Positions 15,506 to 25,078 are shown, counted from the stretch's first letter. The stretch is 51,315 nucleotides of DNA from Pseudomonadota bacterium (GCA_023389055.1 JAEWFA010000044.1:1-51315), one strand, 5' to 3'. The notes: a model not told the origin generated them from the sequence alone. Numbers and translations: made by a program.

Positions 15506-18500
15506 ATGCGTTCGCTTCACGCTGCCGTCTCCCGCTGGTTTCGCCGCGCCTTCCCCGGCGGGCCCACCGACGCGCAACGCGCCGCGTGGCCCGCGATCGC
15601 AGCCGGGCGCAGCACGCTCGTTGCAGCGCCCACCGGATCGGGCAAGACACTCACCGCATTCCTGACCGCGATCGACGCGTTGGTGCGCCAGGGTCTGCGG
15701 CCGGGAGGCCTCCCCGACGAGACGATCGTCGTCTACGTCTCGCCGCTCAAGGCGCTGTCGAACGACATCCACCTGAACCTCGAGGCACCGCTGGCCGGCA
15801 TCCGTGAAGAACTGGCGGCACTCGGGCTGCCGGACGTCGACATCCGCACCGCGGTGCGCACCGGCGACACGCCGCAGCGCGAGCGCGCGCTCGCGCGTCG
15901 CGCGCCACCGCACGTGCTGGTCACCACGCCGGAGTCGCTGTACGTGCTTCTCGGCTCCGACAGCGGGCGCGCAATGCTGCGAACTGCCCGCGCGGCGATC
16001 GTCGACGAGATCCACTCGGTGGCGGCCTCCAAGCGGGGCAGTCACCTCGCGCTGTCGCTCGAACGTCTCGAGCGGCTCGTGCAGTCGACGCACGCGCGAA
16101 GGCTGCAGCGCATCGGACTGTCGGCCACGCAAAAGCCGATCGACGAAGTGGCCCGCTTCCTGGTCGGCTCGGCCTCTGTGCGGGACGACGGCCGTGCCGA
16201 TTGCGAGATCGTCGACATAGGCCACGCCCGGCGGCGCGACCTGGCACTCGTCGTTCCGCCCACGCCGTTGTCGGCCGTCATGTCGAACGACCAGTGGGAA
16301 CAGGTCTACGACCAGCTCGCCGCACTGGCGTGCGCGCACCGCACGACGCTCGTCTTCGTCAACACGCGCCGCATGGCCGAGCGCGCGGCGCGCCATCTCG
16401 CCGATCGCCTCGGCGAGGAGAAGGTCGCTGCACACCACGGCAGCCTCGCGCGCGAGAAGCGATTCGACGCCGAACGCAGGCTGAAGAACGGCCAGTTGCA
16501 GGCGCTCGTCGCCACCGCCTCGCTGGAGCTGGGGCTGGACATCGGCGACGTCGACCTCGTCTGCCAGATCGGCTCGCCGCGCTCGATCTCGACTTTCCTG
16601 CAGCGTGCCGGGCGTTCGGGACATTCGGCCGGCGGCACCGCGAAGGCGCGGCTGTTCCCCGGAACGCGCGACGAGCTCGTCGAGTGCGCGGCACTGCTCG
16701 ACTGCGTGCGACGCGGCGAGCTCGACACCTTGCGCATCCCGGCGGCGCCGCTCGACGTGCTCGCGCAGCAGCTCGTCGCGGAAGTCGCGTGCGGCGAATG
16801 CGGCGAGGACGAGCTGCTCGCGATGGCGCGCCGCGCCTGGCCGTACGCGCGGCTCTCGAGCGGCGATTTCTCCGCAGTCGTGCGGATGCTCGCCGACGGC
16901 TTCGCGACGAGCAACGGCACGCGCTCGGCCTGGCTGCATCGCGACGCGGTGAATCGGCGGTTGCGACCGCGCCGCGGCGCCCGTCTCGTCGCACTCACTT
17001 CGGGCGGCACGATCCCCGACACGGGTGACTACGCGGTCGTGCTCGAACCCGACGCGCTCACCATCGGCACGGTCAACGAGGATTTCGCCGTGGAGAGCCT
17101 GGCAGGCGACGTCTTCCAGCTCGGCAACGTCAGCTACCGCATCCGGCGCGTCGAGCCGGGTCGCGTGCGGGTCGAGGATGCGCGCGGCGCGCCGCCGAGC
17201 ATTCCGTTCTGGCTCGGCGAAGCCCCGGGCCGCAGCGATGAGCTTTCCAGCGGCGTTTCGCGACTGCGCGCGCAGATCGAGCGACGGCTTGTCGGCGGCA
17301 CGGGCGATGCGAGCCAGGTGAATGCCGCGCGCGACGAGGCGCGCACCTGGCTGACGTCGAGCGTCGGACTGGACGAGGCGGCTGCCGGGCAGATCGTCGA
17401 CTACCTTCATCGCGCGCGCGTCGGCCTCGGCGTGCTGCCGACGCAGCAACGCATCGTCGTCGAACGTTTCCTGGACGAGTCGGGCGGCGCGCAGCTGATC
17501 GTGCATTCGCCGTTCGGCAGCCGGATCAACCGCGCCTGGGGGCTGGCGCTGCGCAAGCGCTTCTGCCGCAAGTTCAACTTCGAACTGCAGGCGGCCGCCA
17601 CCGAGGATGCCATCGTACTTTCGCTTTCGGCGAGTCACAGCTTCGCGCTCGCCGACGTCCCGCGCTATCTGCATTCGAGCAGCGCGCTCGACGTGCTCGT
17701 GCAGGCGCTGTTGGCAGCGCCGATGTTCGGCGCGCGCTGGCGCTGGAACGCGACGACGGCGCTCGCACTGCCGCGCTTCGCCGGCGGGCGCAAGGTGGCG
17801 GCGCCGCTGCAGCGGATGAAGTCCGAGGACCTGCTCGCCGCCGTGTTTCCCGACCAGGTCGCGTGCGCCGAGAACCTGTCGGGCGAACGCGAGGTGCCCG
17901 ACCACCCGCTCGTTGCGCAGACGCTGGACGACTGCCTGAACGATGCGATGGATGCGCGCGGCTGGCTGCGATTGCTGCAATCGATCGAGAATGCAACGAT
18001 CGAGTTCGTCGCCCGCGATCTCGTCGAACCGTCGCCGCTCGCCTCCGAGGCGATCGCCGCACGCGTCTACGCGTTCCTGGACGACGCGCCGCTGGAGGAA
18101 AGACGCACGCAGGCGGTGCGCAACCGAAGGCACCTCGATCCCGACACCGCCGGCGATCTGGGCCGCCTCGACCCCGGCGCGATCGAAGCGGTGCGCCAGG
18201 ATGCATGGCCGCAGGCGCGCAACGCCGACGAACTGCACGAAGCCCTGACCGGCATCGTCGCGATGTCGAGCGAGGAGGCGCAGCGCGACGGCGAATGGGC
18301 GGCCTGGCTCGCGGAACTCGTCGCGGCGCGACGGGCGACGCGGCTCGCGGTGTCCCTGCAAAGCGGGACGCAGTCGTTGTGGGTGGCTGCCGAGCGGCTG
18401 CCGCTCGTCGAAGCGGTCTTCCCGCATGCGCGGCCCGATCCCGCGATCCAGGCGCCGGACGAGTACGCGAATCGGACGTGGTCGCGCGACGATGCGCTGC

Positions 18501-19933
18501 GCGAACTCGTGCGCGGGCGTCTCGGTGCGTACGGGCCCGTGACGGCGGCTGAACTCGCGTCGCCGATCGCACTGGGCCGCAGCGACGCCGAATTTGCGCT
18601 GGCCGCCCTCGAACGCGAAGGCGGCGCCGTGCGCGGGCGCTTCACGGCGGGTACCGACGAAGAGCAATGGTGCGAGCGCCACCTGCTCGCGCGCATCCAT
18701 CGCCTCACGCTGCAGCAACTGCGCCGCGAGATCGAACCGGTCGAGCCGCGCGACTTCGCGCGCTTCCTGTTCGAATGGCAGCACGTCACGCCGATGACGC
18801 GGGTGAGCGGCGCCCAGGCGCTGGCTGCGATCATCGCCCAACTCGAAGGCTTCGAGGCGCCCGCGTCCGCGTGGGAGAGCGAGATCCTGTCCGCACGCGT
18901 CGACGACTACGAACTGACGTGGCTCGACGAGTTGTGCACCACGGGCCGCGTCGCCTGGACGCGCCTGCGCCCGCCGCTGCAGCGGGAGGAAGGCCACGCA
19001 CCTGCGGGCGCGTCGCTGCGCGCGGCTCCGGTGCTGTTGCTGCCGCGCGCGAGCGTCGCAACGTGGACACGGCTGTCGCCCATGCAGGCCGATGCGGCGT
19101 CCAGCGCGCGCGCCCAGCGCGTGATGCGTTACCTCGAAGCGCACGGCGCGTCGTTCTTCGACGAGATCGCGGAAGGCACCCGAATGCTGCGCATCGAACT
19201 CGAAGGCGCGCTGAGCGAGTTGGTCACGCTCGGCCGGGTACGCTGCGACAGCTACGCCGGTCTGCGCGCGCTGCTCGTTGCGCCTTCGCGGCGCGGGGGA
19301 AGTTCGCTGCGCCGCCGTCGCAACGCATCGCTGTCGGGTATCGAGGACGCCGGGCGTTGGACGCTGACGGCGCGGAGCGAACCCGATGCGGATGCCAGCC
19401 GGCCCGGCGATGTCGAGCACGTCGCGCGCACGCTGCTGCGCCGCTACGGCGTCGTCTGCTGGCGCCTGCTCGAGCGCGAGGCACCGTGGCTGCCGCCGTG
19501 GCGCGAGCTGGCACGGGTCTACCAGCGGCTCGAGGCGCGAGGCGAGATCCGCGGCGGACGCTTCGTCGCGGGCGTGTCCGGCGAGCAGTTCGCGCTTCCG
19601 GAAGCGATCGCGCTGCTGCGTCGCGCGCGCCGACGGGTGTCGGAATCCGCCGAATGGGTTTGCGTCGCCGCCGTCGATCCTTCGAACCTGCTGGGCTCGC
19701 TGCTGCCCGGTGCGCGCATCCCGCGCGTCGGCGGGGCGCGCGTGCTGTACCGCGATGGCGTGCCCGTCGCCACGCTGCTCGCCGAGCGCATCGAGTGGCT
19801 GCAGCCGCCTGGCGCCGACGAACGCGCGAGCGCGGTGCAATTGCTGCTCGGTCGGACGTCCCGCCCCCGCAACGGCGGAACGCCGCTTGCTGCACACTCC
19901 CTTTCCAGCGCCCATCGAGGAGAACCGCGATGA
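15506..19933 (+). CDS. lhr: ATP-dependent helicase Lhr
   Basis: 1475 residues from the ATG at 15506, the length of a full bacterial Lhr. Superfamily 2 helicase motifs are Walker A APTGSGKT (41-48), the DEIH box (167-170), SATQKP, and motif VI QRAGRSGH (366-373). A winged-helix/Lhr-core domain and the long C-terminal Lhr region follow. Lhr unwinds nucleic acid 3'-5' and is linked to DNA repair. It starts 50 bases after marR; its stop overlaps the next start (ATGA). Both strands are open over this gene, but only this frame has conserved motifs. Confidence 0.95.
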   Translation: MRSLHAAVSRWFRRAFPGGPTDAQRAAWPAIAAGRSTLVAAPTGSGKTLTAFLTAIDALVRQGLRPGGLPDETIVVYVSPLKALSNDIHLNLEAPLAGIREELAALGLPDVDIRTAVRTGDTPQRERALARRAPPHVLVTTPESLYVLLGSDSGRAMLRTARAAIVDEIHSVAASKRGSHLALSLERLERLVQSTHARRLQRIGLSATQKPIDEVARFLVGSASVRDDGRADCEIVDIGHARRRDLALVVPPTPLSAVMSNDQWEQVYDQLAALACAHRTTLVFVNTRRMAERAARHLADRLGEEKVAAHHGSLAREKRFDAERRLKNGQLQALVATASLELGLDIGDVDLVCQIGSPRSISTFLQRAGRSGHSAGGTAKARLFPGTRDELVECAALLDCVRRGELDTLRIPAAPLDVLAQQLVAEVACGECGEDELLAMARRAWPYARLSSGDFSAVVRMLADGFATSNGTRSAWLHRDAVNRRLRPRRGARLVALTSGGTIPDTGDYAVVLEPDALTIGTVNEDFAVESLAGDVFQLGNVSYRIRRVEPGRVRVEDARGAPPSIPFWLGEAPGRSDELSSGVSRLRAQIERRLVGGTGDASQVNAARDEARTWLTSSVGLDEAAAGQIVDYLHRARVGLGVLPTQQRIVVERFLDESGGAQLIVHSPFGSRINRAWGLALRKRFCRKFNFELQAAATEDAIVLSLSASHSFALADVPRYLHSSSALDVLVQALLAAPMFGARWRWNATTALALPRFAGGRKVAAPLQRMKSEDLLAAVFPDQVACAENLSGEREVPDHPLVAQTLDDCLNDAMDARGWLRLLQSIENATIEFVARDLVEPSPLASEAIAARVYAFLDDAPLEERRTQAVRNRRHLDPDTAGDLGRLDPGAIEAVRQDAWPQARNADELHEALTGIVAMSSEEAQRDGEWAAWLAELVAARRATRLAVSLQSGTQSLWVAAERLPLVEAVFPHARPDPAIQAPDEYANRTWSRDDALRELVRGRLGAYGPVTAAELASPIALGRSDAEFALAALEREGGAVRGRFTAGTDEEQWCERHLLARIHRLTLQQLRREIEPVEPRDFARFLFEWQHVTPMTRVSGAQALAAIIAQLEGFEAPASAWESEILSARVDDYELTWLDELCTTGRVAWTRLRPPLQREEGHAPAGASLRAAPVLLLPRASVATWTRLSPMQADAASSARAQRVMRYLEAHGASFFDEIAEGTRMLRIELEGALSELVTLGRVRCDSYAGLRALLVAPSRRGGSSLRRRRNASLSGIEDAGRWTLTARSEPDADASRPGDVEHVARTLLRRYGVVCWRLLEREAPWLPPWRELARVYQRLEARGEIRGGRFVAGVSGEQFALPEAIALLRRARRRVSESAEWVCVAAVDPSNLLGSLLPGARIPRVGGARVLYRDGVPVATLLAERIEWLQPPGADERASAVQLLLGRTSRPRNGGTPLAAHSLSSAHRGEPR

Positions 19934-20808
19934 AACCCTTTGCATCGTCGCTCGCCGCCGCCGCGCTGATGGCGGGGCTCGCGGGCCTGCTGTCGGCGAT
20001 CGCGCCGGCTGCCGCCGCGCAAGCGGCAAGCGACGCCACGATCCACGAGAAATACCTGGCCGACCGTGCCGCGTGCCTGAGCGGCCGCACGGCAGAAGAC
20101 CAGAAGACGTGCCTGCGCGAAGCCGGCGCCGCGGCGCAAGCGGCGCGCCAGGGCAAGCTGCGCGAAGGCGCGGACGAGAACTATCGGCAAAACGCGCTCG
20201 CCCGTTGCACGCCGTTGCCGCCCGAACAGCGACAGGCGTGCCGCCTGCGGATCGAGGGAGCAGGCACCGTCACCGGCAGCGTCGAGAGCGGCGGCCTGTA
20301 CCGCGAACTCGTCACCCGCGAGCCGGCCGCGCAGACCACTCCGTCGACCGCTGCGCCTGACGCCACCGCCCCCGCCGCGGCGCCTTCTGCCACCGCGCCG
20401 GCGCCGGGAACCACCGTCGTTGCGCCGTCGCCCGGAACACCGCCGGTGGTCGTTCCGACGCCCGGCACCGCTTCGGCAGCCCCCGTGCCGGTTCTTCCGA
20501 TGCCGCCGGTCGCGCCCGCACCGGGCGCGACCGGCGGGCCGACCTTCACACCCGTGCAGCCGATAGTGCCCGGACGCGCGGCTCCTGCAGCCGTGCCGGT
20601 GCCTGCGCCCTCTGCGCAGACCGGCGCCGCGCCGGTCGCGAACGAGGCGGGCTCGCTGAGCATCACCCCGCCGTCGACGCCGGTGATGCAGATGCCGGCT
20701 GCGCCGTCCACGTTCACCCCGCAGCCTGCCCTGCCCGTCCCGGCGCCGGCCGCCCCCGAGCCCGCGCTCGTGACGCCCGGCAGCGTGCCGCCAGGAGGGG
20801 CTCGATGA
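19930..20808 (+). CDS. Exported Pro/Ala-rich protein of unknown function
   Basis: 292 residues. A signal peptide (MKPFASSLAAAALMAG... to AAAAQA) is followed by a short conserved domain of about 90 residues containing four cysteines (AACLSGRT, TCLREAG, ARCTPLPPEQRQACRLR), then about 160 residues of Pro/Ala/Thr/Val low complexity. The cysteine domain recurs in Burkholderiales proteins of unknown role. The tail may span the cell wall or mediate interactions. It is translationally coupled to lhr before it and to the SIMPL protein after it by ATGA overlaps. Confidence 0.75.
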   Translation: MKPFASSLAAAALMAGLAGLLSAIAPAAAAQAASDATIHEKYLADRAACLSGRTAEDQKTCLREAGAAAQAARQGKLREGADENYRQNALARCTPLPPEQRQACRLRIEGAGTVTGSVESGGLYRELVTREPAAQTTPSTAAPDATAPAAAPSATAPAPGTTVVAPSPGTPPVVVPTPGTASAAPVPVLPMPPVAPAPGATGGPTFTPVQPIVPGRAAPAAVPVPAPSAQTGAAPVANEAGSLSITPPSTPVMQMPAAPSTFTPQPALPVPAPAAPEPALVTPGSVPPGGAR

Positions 20809-21530
20809 GATCTTCGCTGGCGGTCGCGCTGGCTGCGACGGCCTTCTGCCTGACGCCCGGCTCGCCCGCCGTCGCGCAGACGGCGACCGAATCCTTCCAC
20901 GGTCATCCGGTCGACCTCAGGCCCAGGCTGAACCTGGACGCATCCGCGTGGCGCGAGGTGGTGCAGGATCGCGTCGTCGCGACGCTGTACGCGGAACGCG
21001 AATCGCCGGAGCCGGCTGCCGGCCAGTCGCAGGTCAGCCAGCTGCTCGCTCCGGTGCTCGAGCGGCTCAAGAAGACGTCCGACGTCGAAGTGCAGAGCGC
21101 GGGCTACCGCACCGACCCGGTCTGGCAGCAGGGCCGGATCGTCGGCTGGCGCACGCGCGGCGCGCTGCAGCTCACCGGCAAACCGTCGGAATCGTTCAAC
21201 GCGCTGCTCGGAGAGCTGGCCGCGACGCTCAACGTGCAATCGGTTGCGTATCTGCTGAGCCGCGAGGCGCGCCTGGCCGTCGAGCAGGAGCTGATCGGGC
21301 AGGCGGTCCAGGCCTTCCACGCCAAGGCCGACGCGGCGGCGCGCGCGCTCGGCTTTCGCAGCTACGAAGTGCGCGAGGTCTCGATCGGCGGCTCGGGGCC
21401 GATCGGGCCCGAGCCGAAGACGATGATGATGGCGCGCGCGGCCGCCGACGAGTCGGTGCCGCTGCCGGTGGCCGAAGGGCGAACGACGGTGACGACGACG
21501 GTGAGCGGCAGCGTCGTGCTGGTGCGGTAG
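20805..21530 (+). CDS. Periplasmic SIMPL-domain (DUF541) protein
   Basis: 241 residues with a signal peptide ending near TPGSPAVAQ. The body matches the SIMPL/DUF541 family: LLSREARLAVEQELIGQAVQAFHAKADAAARALGF is the typical helix, and the C-terminus ends in a beta-rich VTTTVSGSVVLVR. Members are oligomeric periplasmic or outer-membrane-associated proteins, some linked to oxidative stress, with no defined reaction. Its start overlaps the preceding gene's stop, so the three genes from lhr form one unit. Confidence 0.85.
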   Translation: MRSSLAVALAATAFCLTPGSPAVAQTATESFHGHPVDLRPRLNLDASAWREVVQDRVVATLYAERESPEPAAGQSQVSQLLAPVLERLKKTSDVEVQSAGYRTDPVWQQGRIVGWRTRGALQLTGKPSESFNALLGELAATLNVQSVAYLLSREARLAVEQELIGQAVQAFHAKADAAARALGFRSYEVREVSIGGSGPIGPEPKTMMMARAAADESVPLPVAEGRTTVTTTVSGSVVLVR

Positions 21531-21784
21531 GCCGTGGCGCCGCGCCGCGGCGCCGCGCCAAATGGCTCGGAACTCGCGCGATTCCGCGCGCGCGGAAGCA
21601 CAGCCGCTCGGAGACGCGCACTGTGCAAGCAGATGGCCGACGCTGCCTGATTGACCCGCAGGAACGCGCGGGAAACGCGCGTTTGCGTCGACGACGAGCG
21701 TGACTGTCGCACGACGACGCTGCCGGCCGCGAAGCCGTGTGCGACAACTCCACGACAGGGCGCGGCGCAAGCCACGTTCACCGC
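21531..21784. other. Intergenic region with no gene seen
   Basis: This stretch lies between the SIMPL gene and the promoter of the RHH gene. It opens with a short G/C-only inverted repeat (about 21536-21556, GGCGCC/CGCGG repeats) that might act in termination but has no T-tract. No conserved ORF, RNA gene or repeat was recognised. Confidence 0.6.
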
Positions 21785-21843
21785 TTCACACACGCATTTC
21801 ATGCGCCTAGAATGCTTCGCAGATGTGAATGTGATTGACATTC
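21785..21843 (+). promoter_or_regulatory. Promoter and operator of the RHH-Ehr operon
   Basis: TTCACA (21785-21790) and TAGAAT (21808-21813) are separated by exactly 17 bases, a good sigma-70 promoter with a start site near 21820. Immediately downstream is an inverted repeat GAATGT-N5-ACATTC (21827-21843), ending 12 bases before the RHH start codon. The size and position suit an operator for the RHH protein itself. Confidence 0.6.
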
Positions 21844-21855
21844 GCGGCGGGCGTC

Positions 21856-22101
21856 ATGGAGCAGAAGACAGCGCGACTGACGTTGTTGATCGATCCCGAC
21901 AAGAAGGCAGCCTTCGAGCGACTGTGCGCCAGCCAGGACCTCACGCCTTCGCAGGTGATCCGGAAGCTGATCCGCGGATACCTCGCGGTTCACAAGGCCG
22001 AGTTCACCGCGACGCGAGCGGCGTCGCCGGCGCCGCGAGCCGCAACCCGCAAGTCCTCACGCACGACGCCGGCGAAAGGCCGCTTCGACGGCGCGCGCTG
22101 A
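21856..22101 (+). CDS. Ribbon-helix-helix (CopG/Arc-type) DNA-binding protein
   Basis: 81 residues. Residues 5-46 fit the RHH fold: a beta strand (ARLTLLID), helix A (DKKAAFERLCASQD) and helix B (TPSQVIRKLIRGYLAV). The last 30 residues are basic and low-complexity (AASPAPRAATRKSSR...). There is no ligand-binding domain such as the nickel-binding one of NikR. It lies 34 bases before the first subunit gene of the hydrogenase-related complex with no promoter or terminator between, so it is probably the first gene of that operon and its autoregulator. A TTG start at 21835 is possible but would overlap the operator. Confidence 0.75.
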   Translation: MEQKTARLTLLIDPDKKAAFERLCASQDLTPSQVIRKLIRGYLAVHKAEFTATRAASPAPRAATRKSSRTTPAKGRFDGAR

Positions 22102-22135
22102 AGCCGGGACACGATCGAGCGACTCCATCGACCAC

Positions 22136-24130
22136 ATGCTGATCGACTGGGCGCTCGTCGTCGTCGCCGGCTGGCTGGCCGTCGCCGCAATCGGCGTTTT
22201 CGCGCTGCATCGGCTGGGCTTCGTCGCGCACGTGCTCTTTCCGGCGGGCGCCGCGCTCGGGCTGCTGCTGTCGGCGGTCTCGATCGCGGCGTTGTTTGCT
22301 GCGCCGACGTCGATCGTGCTGCCGATCGGCCTGCCGACGCTGCCCTTCCATCTTCGACTCGACGCGCTGGCCGCGTTCTTCCTGCTCGTGATCGGCGTCT
22401 CGTCGGTCGGCGTCTCCGCCTTCGCCTCCGGGTACTTCCGCCGGGGCGAGGGCACGCCCGCGGGCTTGCTCTGCCTCGAGTACCACGTGTTCCTCGCCAG
22501 CATGGCGACGGTCGTGCTCGCCGACGACGCGTATTCGTTCATGGTCATGTGGGAGACGATGGCGCTGTCGTCGTTCTTCCTCGTCACCGCCAATCACCGC
22601 ATCGCCGAGATCCGCCGCGCCGGCTACGTCTACCTGCTCATCGCTCATGTCGGCGCGATCTCGATCCTCATGTGCTTCGGCGTGCTGCAGGCCAACACCG
22701 GCGACTACACCTTCGCGAACATGCGCGCCCAGCAGCTCTCGCCGTTCTGGGCGTCGATCGCGTTCCTGCTCGCCGTGTTCGGCTTCGGCGCCAAGGCCGG
22801 AATCCTGCCGCTGCACGTCTGGCTGCCCGAAGCGCATCCGGCGGCGCCCTCGCCGGTGTCGGCGCTGATGAGCGGCGTGATGCTGAAGACAGCCATCTAC
22901 GGCGTGCTGCGTGTCGGCTTCGACCTGCTGCCCTACCAGATATGGTGGTGGGGCGCGCTCGCGCTCGCGCTGGGCCTGGTCACCGCGCTCTACGGCGTCG
23001 TCTTCGCCGCTGCGCAGGTCGACATGAAGCGACTGCTCGCCTGGTCGTCGATCGAGAACATCGGGCTCATCTTCTGCGCGATCGGACTGGCGCTCGTCTT
23101 TTCGTCGTACGACATGCGCGAACTGGCGTCGCTGGCGCTCACCGCGGGCCTGTATCACGTGGCAAGCCACGCGATGTTCAAGAGCCTGCTCTTCGTGGGG
23201 ACCGGCTCGGTGCTGCACGCCACTTCCGAACGCAATCTCGGCAGGCTCGGCGGGCTGATCCGCTACATGCCCTGGGTGGCCTGGGCGACGCTGGTCGGCA
23301 CGCTCGCCAGCGCAGGCCTGCCGCCGTTGGGCGGCTTCGTCTCCGAATGGCTGCTGCTGCAGAGCTTCCTGTTCACGCCGGGGCTGCCGCACCCGGTGCT
23401 GAACATGCTGATCCCGGTGGTCGCCGCGGTGATCGCGCTCGTCGCGGCGCTGGCCGGATACACGATGGTGAAGTTCTTCGGCGTCATCTTCCTCGGCCAG
23501 CCGCGCGAGGAAAAGCTCGCGCAGGCGCACGACGCGGGACTGCGGGAGCGCATCGGCATGGGCTGGCTCGTCGTGGGCTGCCTGCTGCTCGGCCTGATGC
23601 CGAACCAGTTCGTGCAACTGATCGATCCGATCACGCGCCTCCTGGTCGGCGCCGGCCTGGCCGACACCGTCTCCGCGCACGGCTGGCTGCTCGCGCCGAC
23701 CGGAATCGAGCGTGCGAGCTACGGACCGGTGATCTTCCTGCTCGGCATCGCCGCGAGCTTCGGCATCGTCTTCCTGCTCGTGCGCCTGCTCTATCACGGC
23801 CGCCTGCGCCGCGCCCGGCCGTGGGCGTGCGGCTTTCCCCGGCAGGGCGCGCGCATCCAGGACACCGCCGAAGGCTTCGGACAACCGATACGGCAGATCT
23901 TCGAGCCCTTCTTCCGCATGAGGCGCGAGCTGCCTACGCCCTTCGATGCGCATCCGCGCTACCGCGTCACGGCCGAAGACTCGATCTGGTACTGGCTGTA
24001 CCTGCCGATCGCAAACGTCGTCGCAAGGCTCGCGCGCGTGGTCGGCCTGCTGCAGCAGGGGCGCATCGCCGTGTACCTGCTCTACAGCTTCGTGACGCTC
24101 GTCGTCGTGCTGCTGCTGGTGCGTCCATGA
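22136..24130 (+). CDS. hyfB: Hydrogenase-4 component B-like proton-conducting subunit
   Basis: 664-residue membrane protein of the NuoL/M/N and Mrp antiporter family with about 16 hydrophobic segments. Ion-path residues are conserved: Glu140 in VMWETMALSSFF, and His227 in HVWLPEAHPAAPSPVSALMSG. A long hydrophilic C-terminal part (GRLRRARPWACGF onwards) is typical of HyfB/HycC. In group 4 hydrogenases this subunit moves protons or sodium. It is the first membrane subunit of a six-gene cluster; its stop overlaps the hyfC start (ATGA). The symbol reflects homology, not a demonstrated hydrogenase. Confidence 0.88.
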   Translation: MLIDWALVVVAGWLAVAAIGVFALHRLGFVAHVLFPAGAALGLLLSAVSIAALFAAPTSIVLPIGLPTLPFHLRLDALAAFFLLVIGVSSVGVSAFASGYFRRGEGTPAGLLCLEYHVFLASMATVVLADDAYSFMVMWETMALSSFFLVTANHRIAEIRRAGYVYLLIAHVGAISILMCFGVLQANTGDYTFANMRAQQLSPFWASIAFLLAVFGFGAKAGILPLHVWLPEAHPAAPSPVSALMSGVMLKTAIYGVLRVGFDLLPYQIWWWGALALALGLVTALYGVVFAAAQVDMKRLLAWSSIENIGLIFCAIGLALVFSSYDMRELASLALTAGLYHVASHAMFKSLLFVGTGSVLHATSERNLGRLGGLIRYMPWVAWATLVGTLASAGLPPLGGFVSEWLLLQSFLFTPGLPHPVLNMLIPVVAAVIALVAALAGYTMVKFFGVIFLGQPREEKLAQAHDAGLRERIGMGWLVVGCLLLGLMPNQFVQLIDPITRLLVGAGLADTVSAHGWLLAPTGIERASYGPVIFLLGIAASFGIVFLLVRLLYHGRLRRARPWACGFPRQGARIQDTAEGFGQPIRQIFEPFFRMRRELPTPFDAHPRYRVTAEDSIWYWLYLPIANVVARLARVVGLLQQGRIAVYLLYSFVTLVVVLLLVRP

Positions 24131-25074
24131 GCGCGCTCTACGCCTTCGTCTCGCAGGCGCTGGCGATCGTCGCCGCGCTGCTGCTCGCGCCGATCCTCAG
24201 CGGCTGGGTGAACATGTGCCGCGCCTGGCTGCAGAACCGCTCTGCGCCGAGCCTGTGGCAACCGTACCGCGTGCTGCACAAGCTGTTCGAGAAGGAATCG
24301 GTGGTCGCCGAGCACGCGTCGCCGATCTTCCGCGCCGCACCCTACATCGTGTTCGGCTGTCTGCTGGTCGCCTGCGCGATCGTGCCGATTCTCTCCACCG
24401 ACCTGCCGTTGTCCAGGGCGGCGGATGCGATCGCGCTCGTGGGGCTGCTCGCGCTCGCGCGCGTGTTCATCTCGCTGGCGGCGATGGACGTCGGCACCGC
24501 CTTCGGCACGATGGGCGCACGCCGCGAGATGCTGGTCGGCTTCCTCGCCGAGCCGGCGCTGCTGATGGTCCTGTTCTCGGCGTCGCTGATCTCGCAGTCG
24601 ACCTCGCTCACGACCATCGTCGGCCTGCTGGCGCACCGCGAACTGGCGATCCACCCCGTGCTCGCCTTCGCCGGCGTCGCCTTCACGATGGTCTCGCTCG
24701 CCGAGAACGCGCGCATTCCGGTGGACAACCCGGCGACGCACCTCGAGCTCACGATGATCCACGAGGCACTGCTGCTCGAGTACTCGGGCCGGCACCTGGC
24801 GCTGATGGAATGGGCCGCGAGCCTGAAGCTGTTCGCGTACTCGTGCATCGGGCTGGCGCTGTTCTTCCCCTGGGGCATCGCCGAAGCGAAGGCGCCGCTC
24901 GAGCTCGTATTCGCGCTGCCGGCGCTGATGGCCAAGCTCGCAGTCGGCGGGGCGAGCCTCGCGCTGCTCGAGACGCTCAGCGCGAAGATGCGCATCTTCC
25001 GCGTGCCCGAGTTCCTCGCCACCGCGTTCCTGCTCGCCGTCATCGGCCTGCTGGTGCAGATCCTGCTCGGCTGA
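24127..25074 (+). CDS. hyfC: Hydrogenase-4 component C-like membrane anchor (NuoH family)
   Basis: 315 residues with about 8 membrane segments. The key loop ENARIPVDNPATHLELTMIHEALLLEYSGR is the HyfC/HycD/NuoH signature that joins the membrane arm to the Fe-S arm. LWQPYRVLHKLFEKESV near the N-terminus is also typical. It is coupled to hyfB by a 4-base overlap and precedes hyfE by 4 bases. Its presence shows that the complex has the standard connection between a redox module and an ion-moving module. Confidence 0.9.
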   Translation: MSALYAFVSQALAIVAALLLAPILSGWVNMCRAWLQNRSAPSLWQPYRVLHKLFEKESVVAEHASPIFRAAPYIVFGCLLVACAIVPILSTDLPLSRAADAIALVGLLALARVFISLAAMDVGTAFGTMGARREMLVGFLAEPALLMVLFSASLISQSTSLTTIVGLLAHRELAIHPVLAFAGVAFTMVSLAENARIPVDNPATHLELTMIHEALLLEYSGRHLALMEWAASLKLFAYSCIGLALFFPWGIAEAKAPLELVFALPALMAKLAVGGASLALLETLSAKMRIFRVPEFLATAFLLAVIGLLVQILLG

Positions 25075-25078
25075 AGCG

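Noticed and set aside
15080..20029. Open frame of 1649 codons antisense to lhr
   Set aside because: It is a by-product of very high GC content; it shows no conserved motif, while the plus strand carries all helicase motifs.
21856..22101. Antitoxin of a toxin-antitoxin pair
   Set aside because: RHH proteins are often antitoxins, but the next gene is a 664-residue membrane subunit and no small toxin gene is adjacent on either side.
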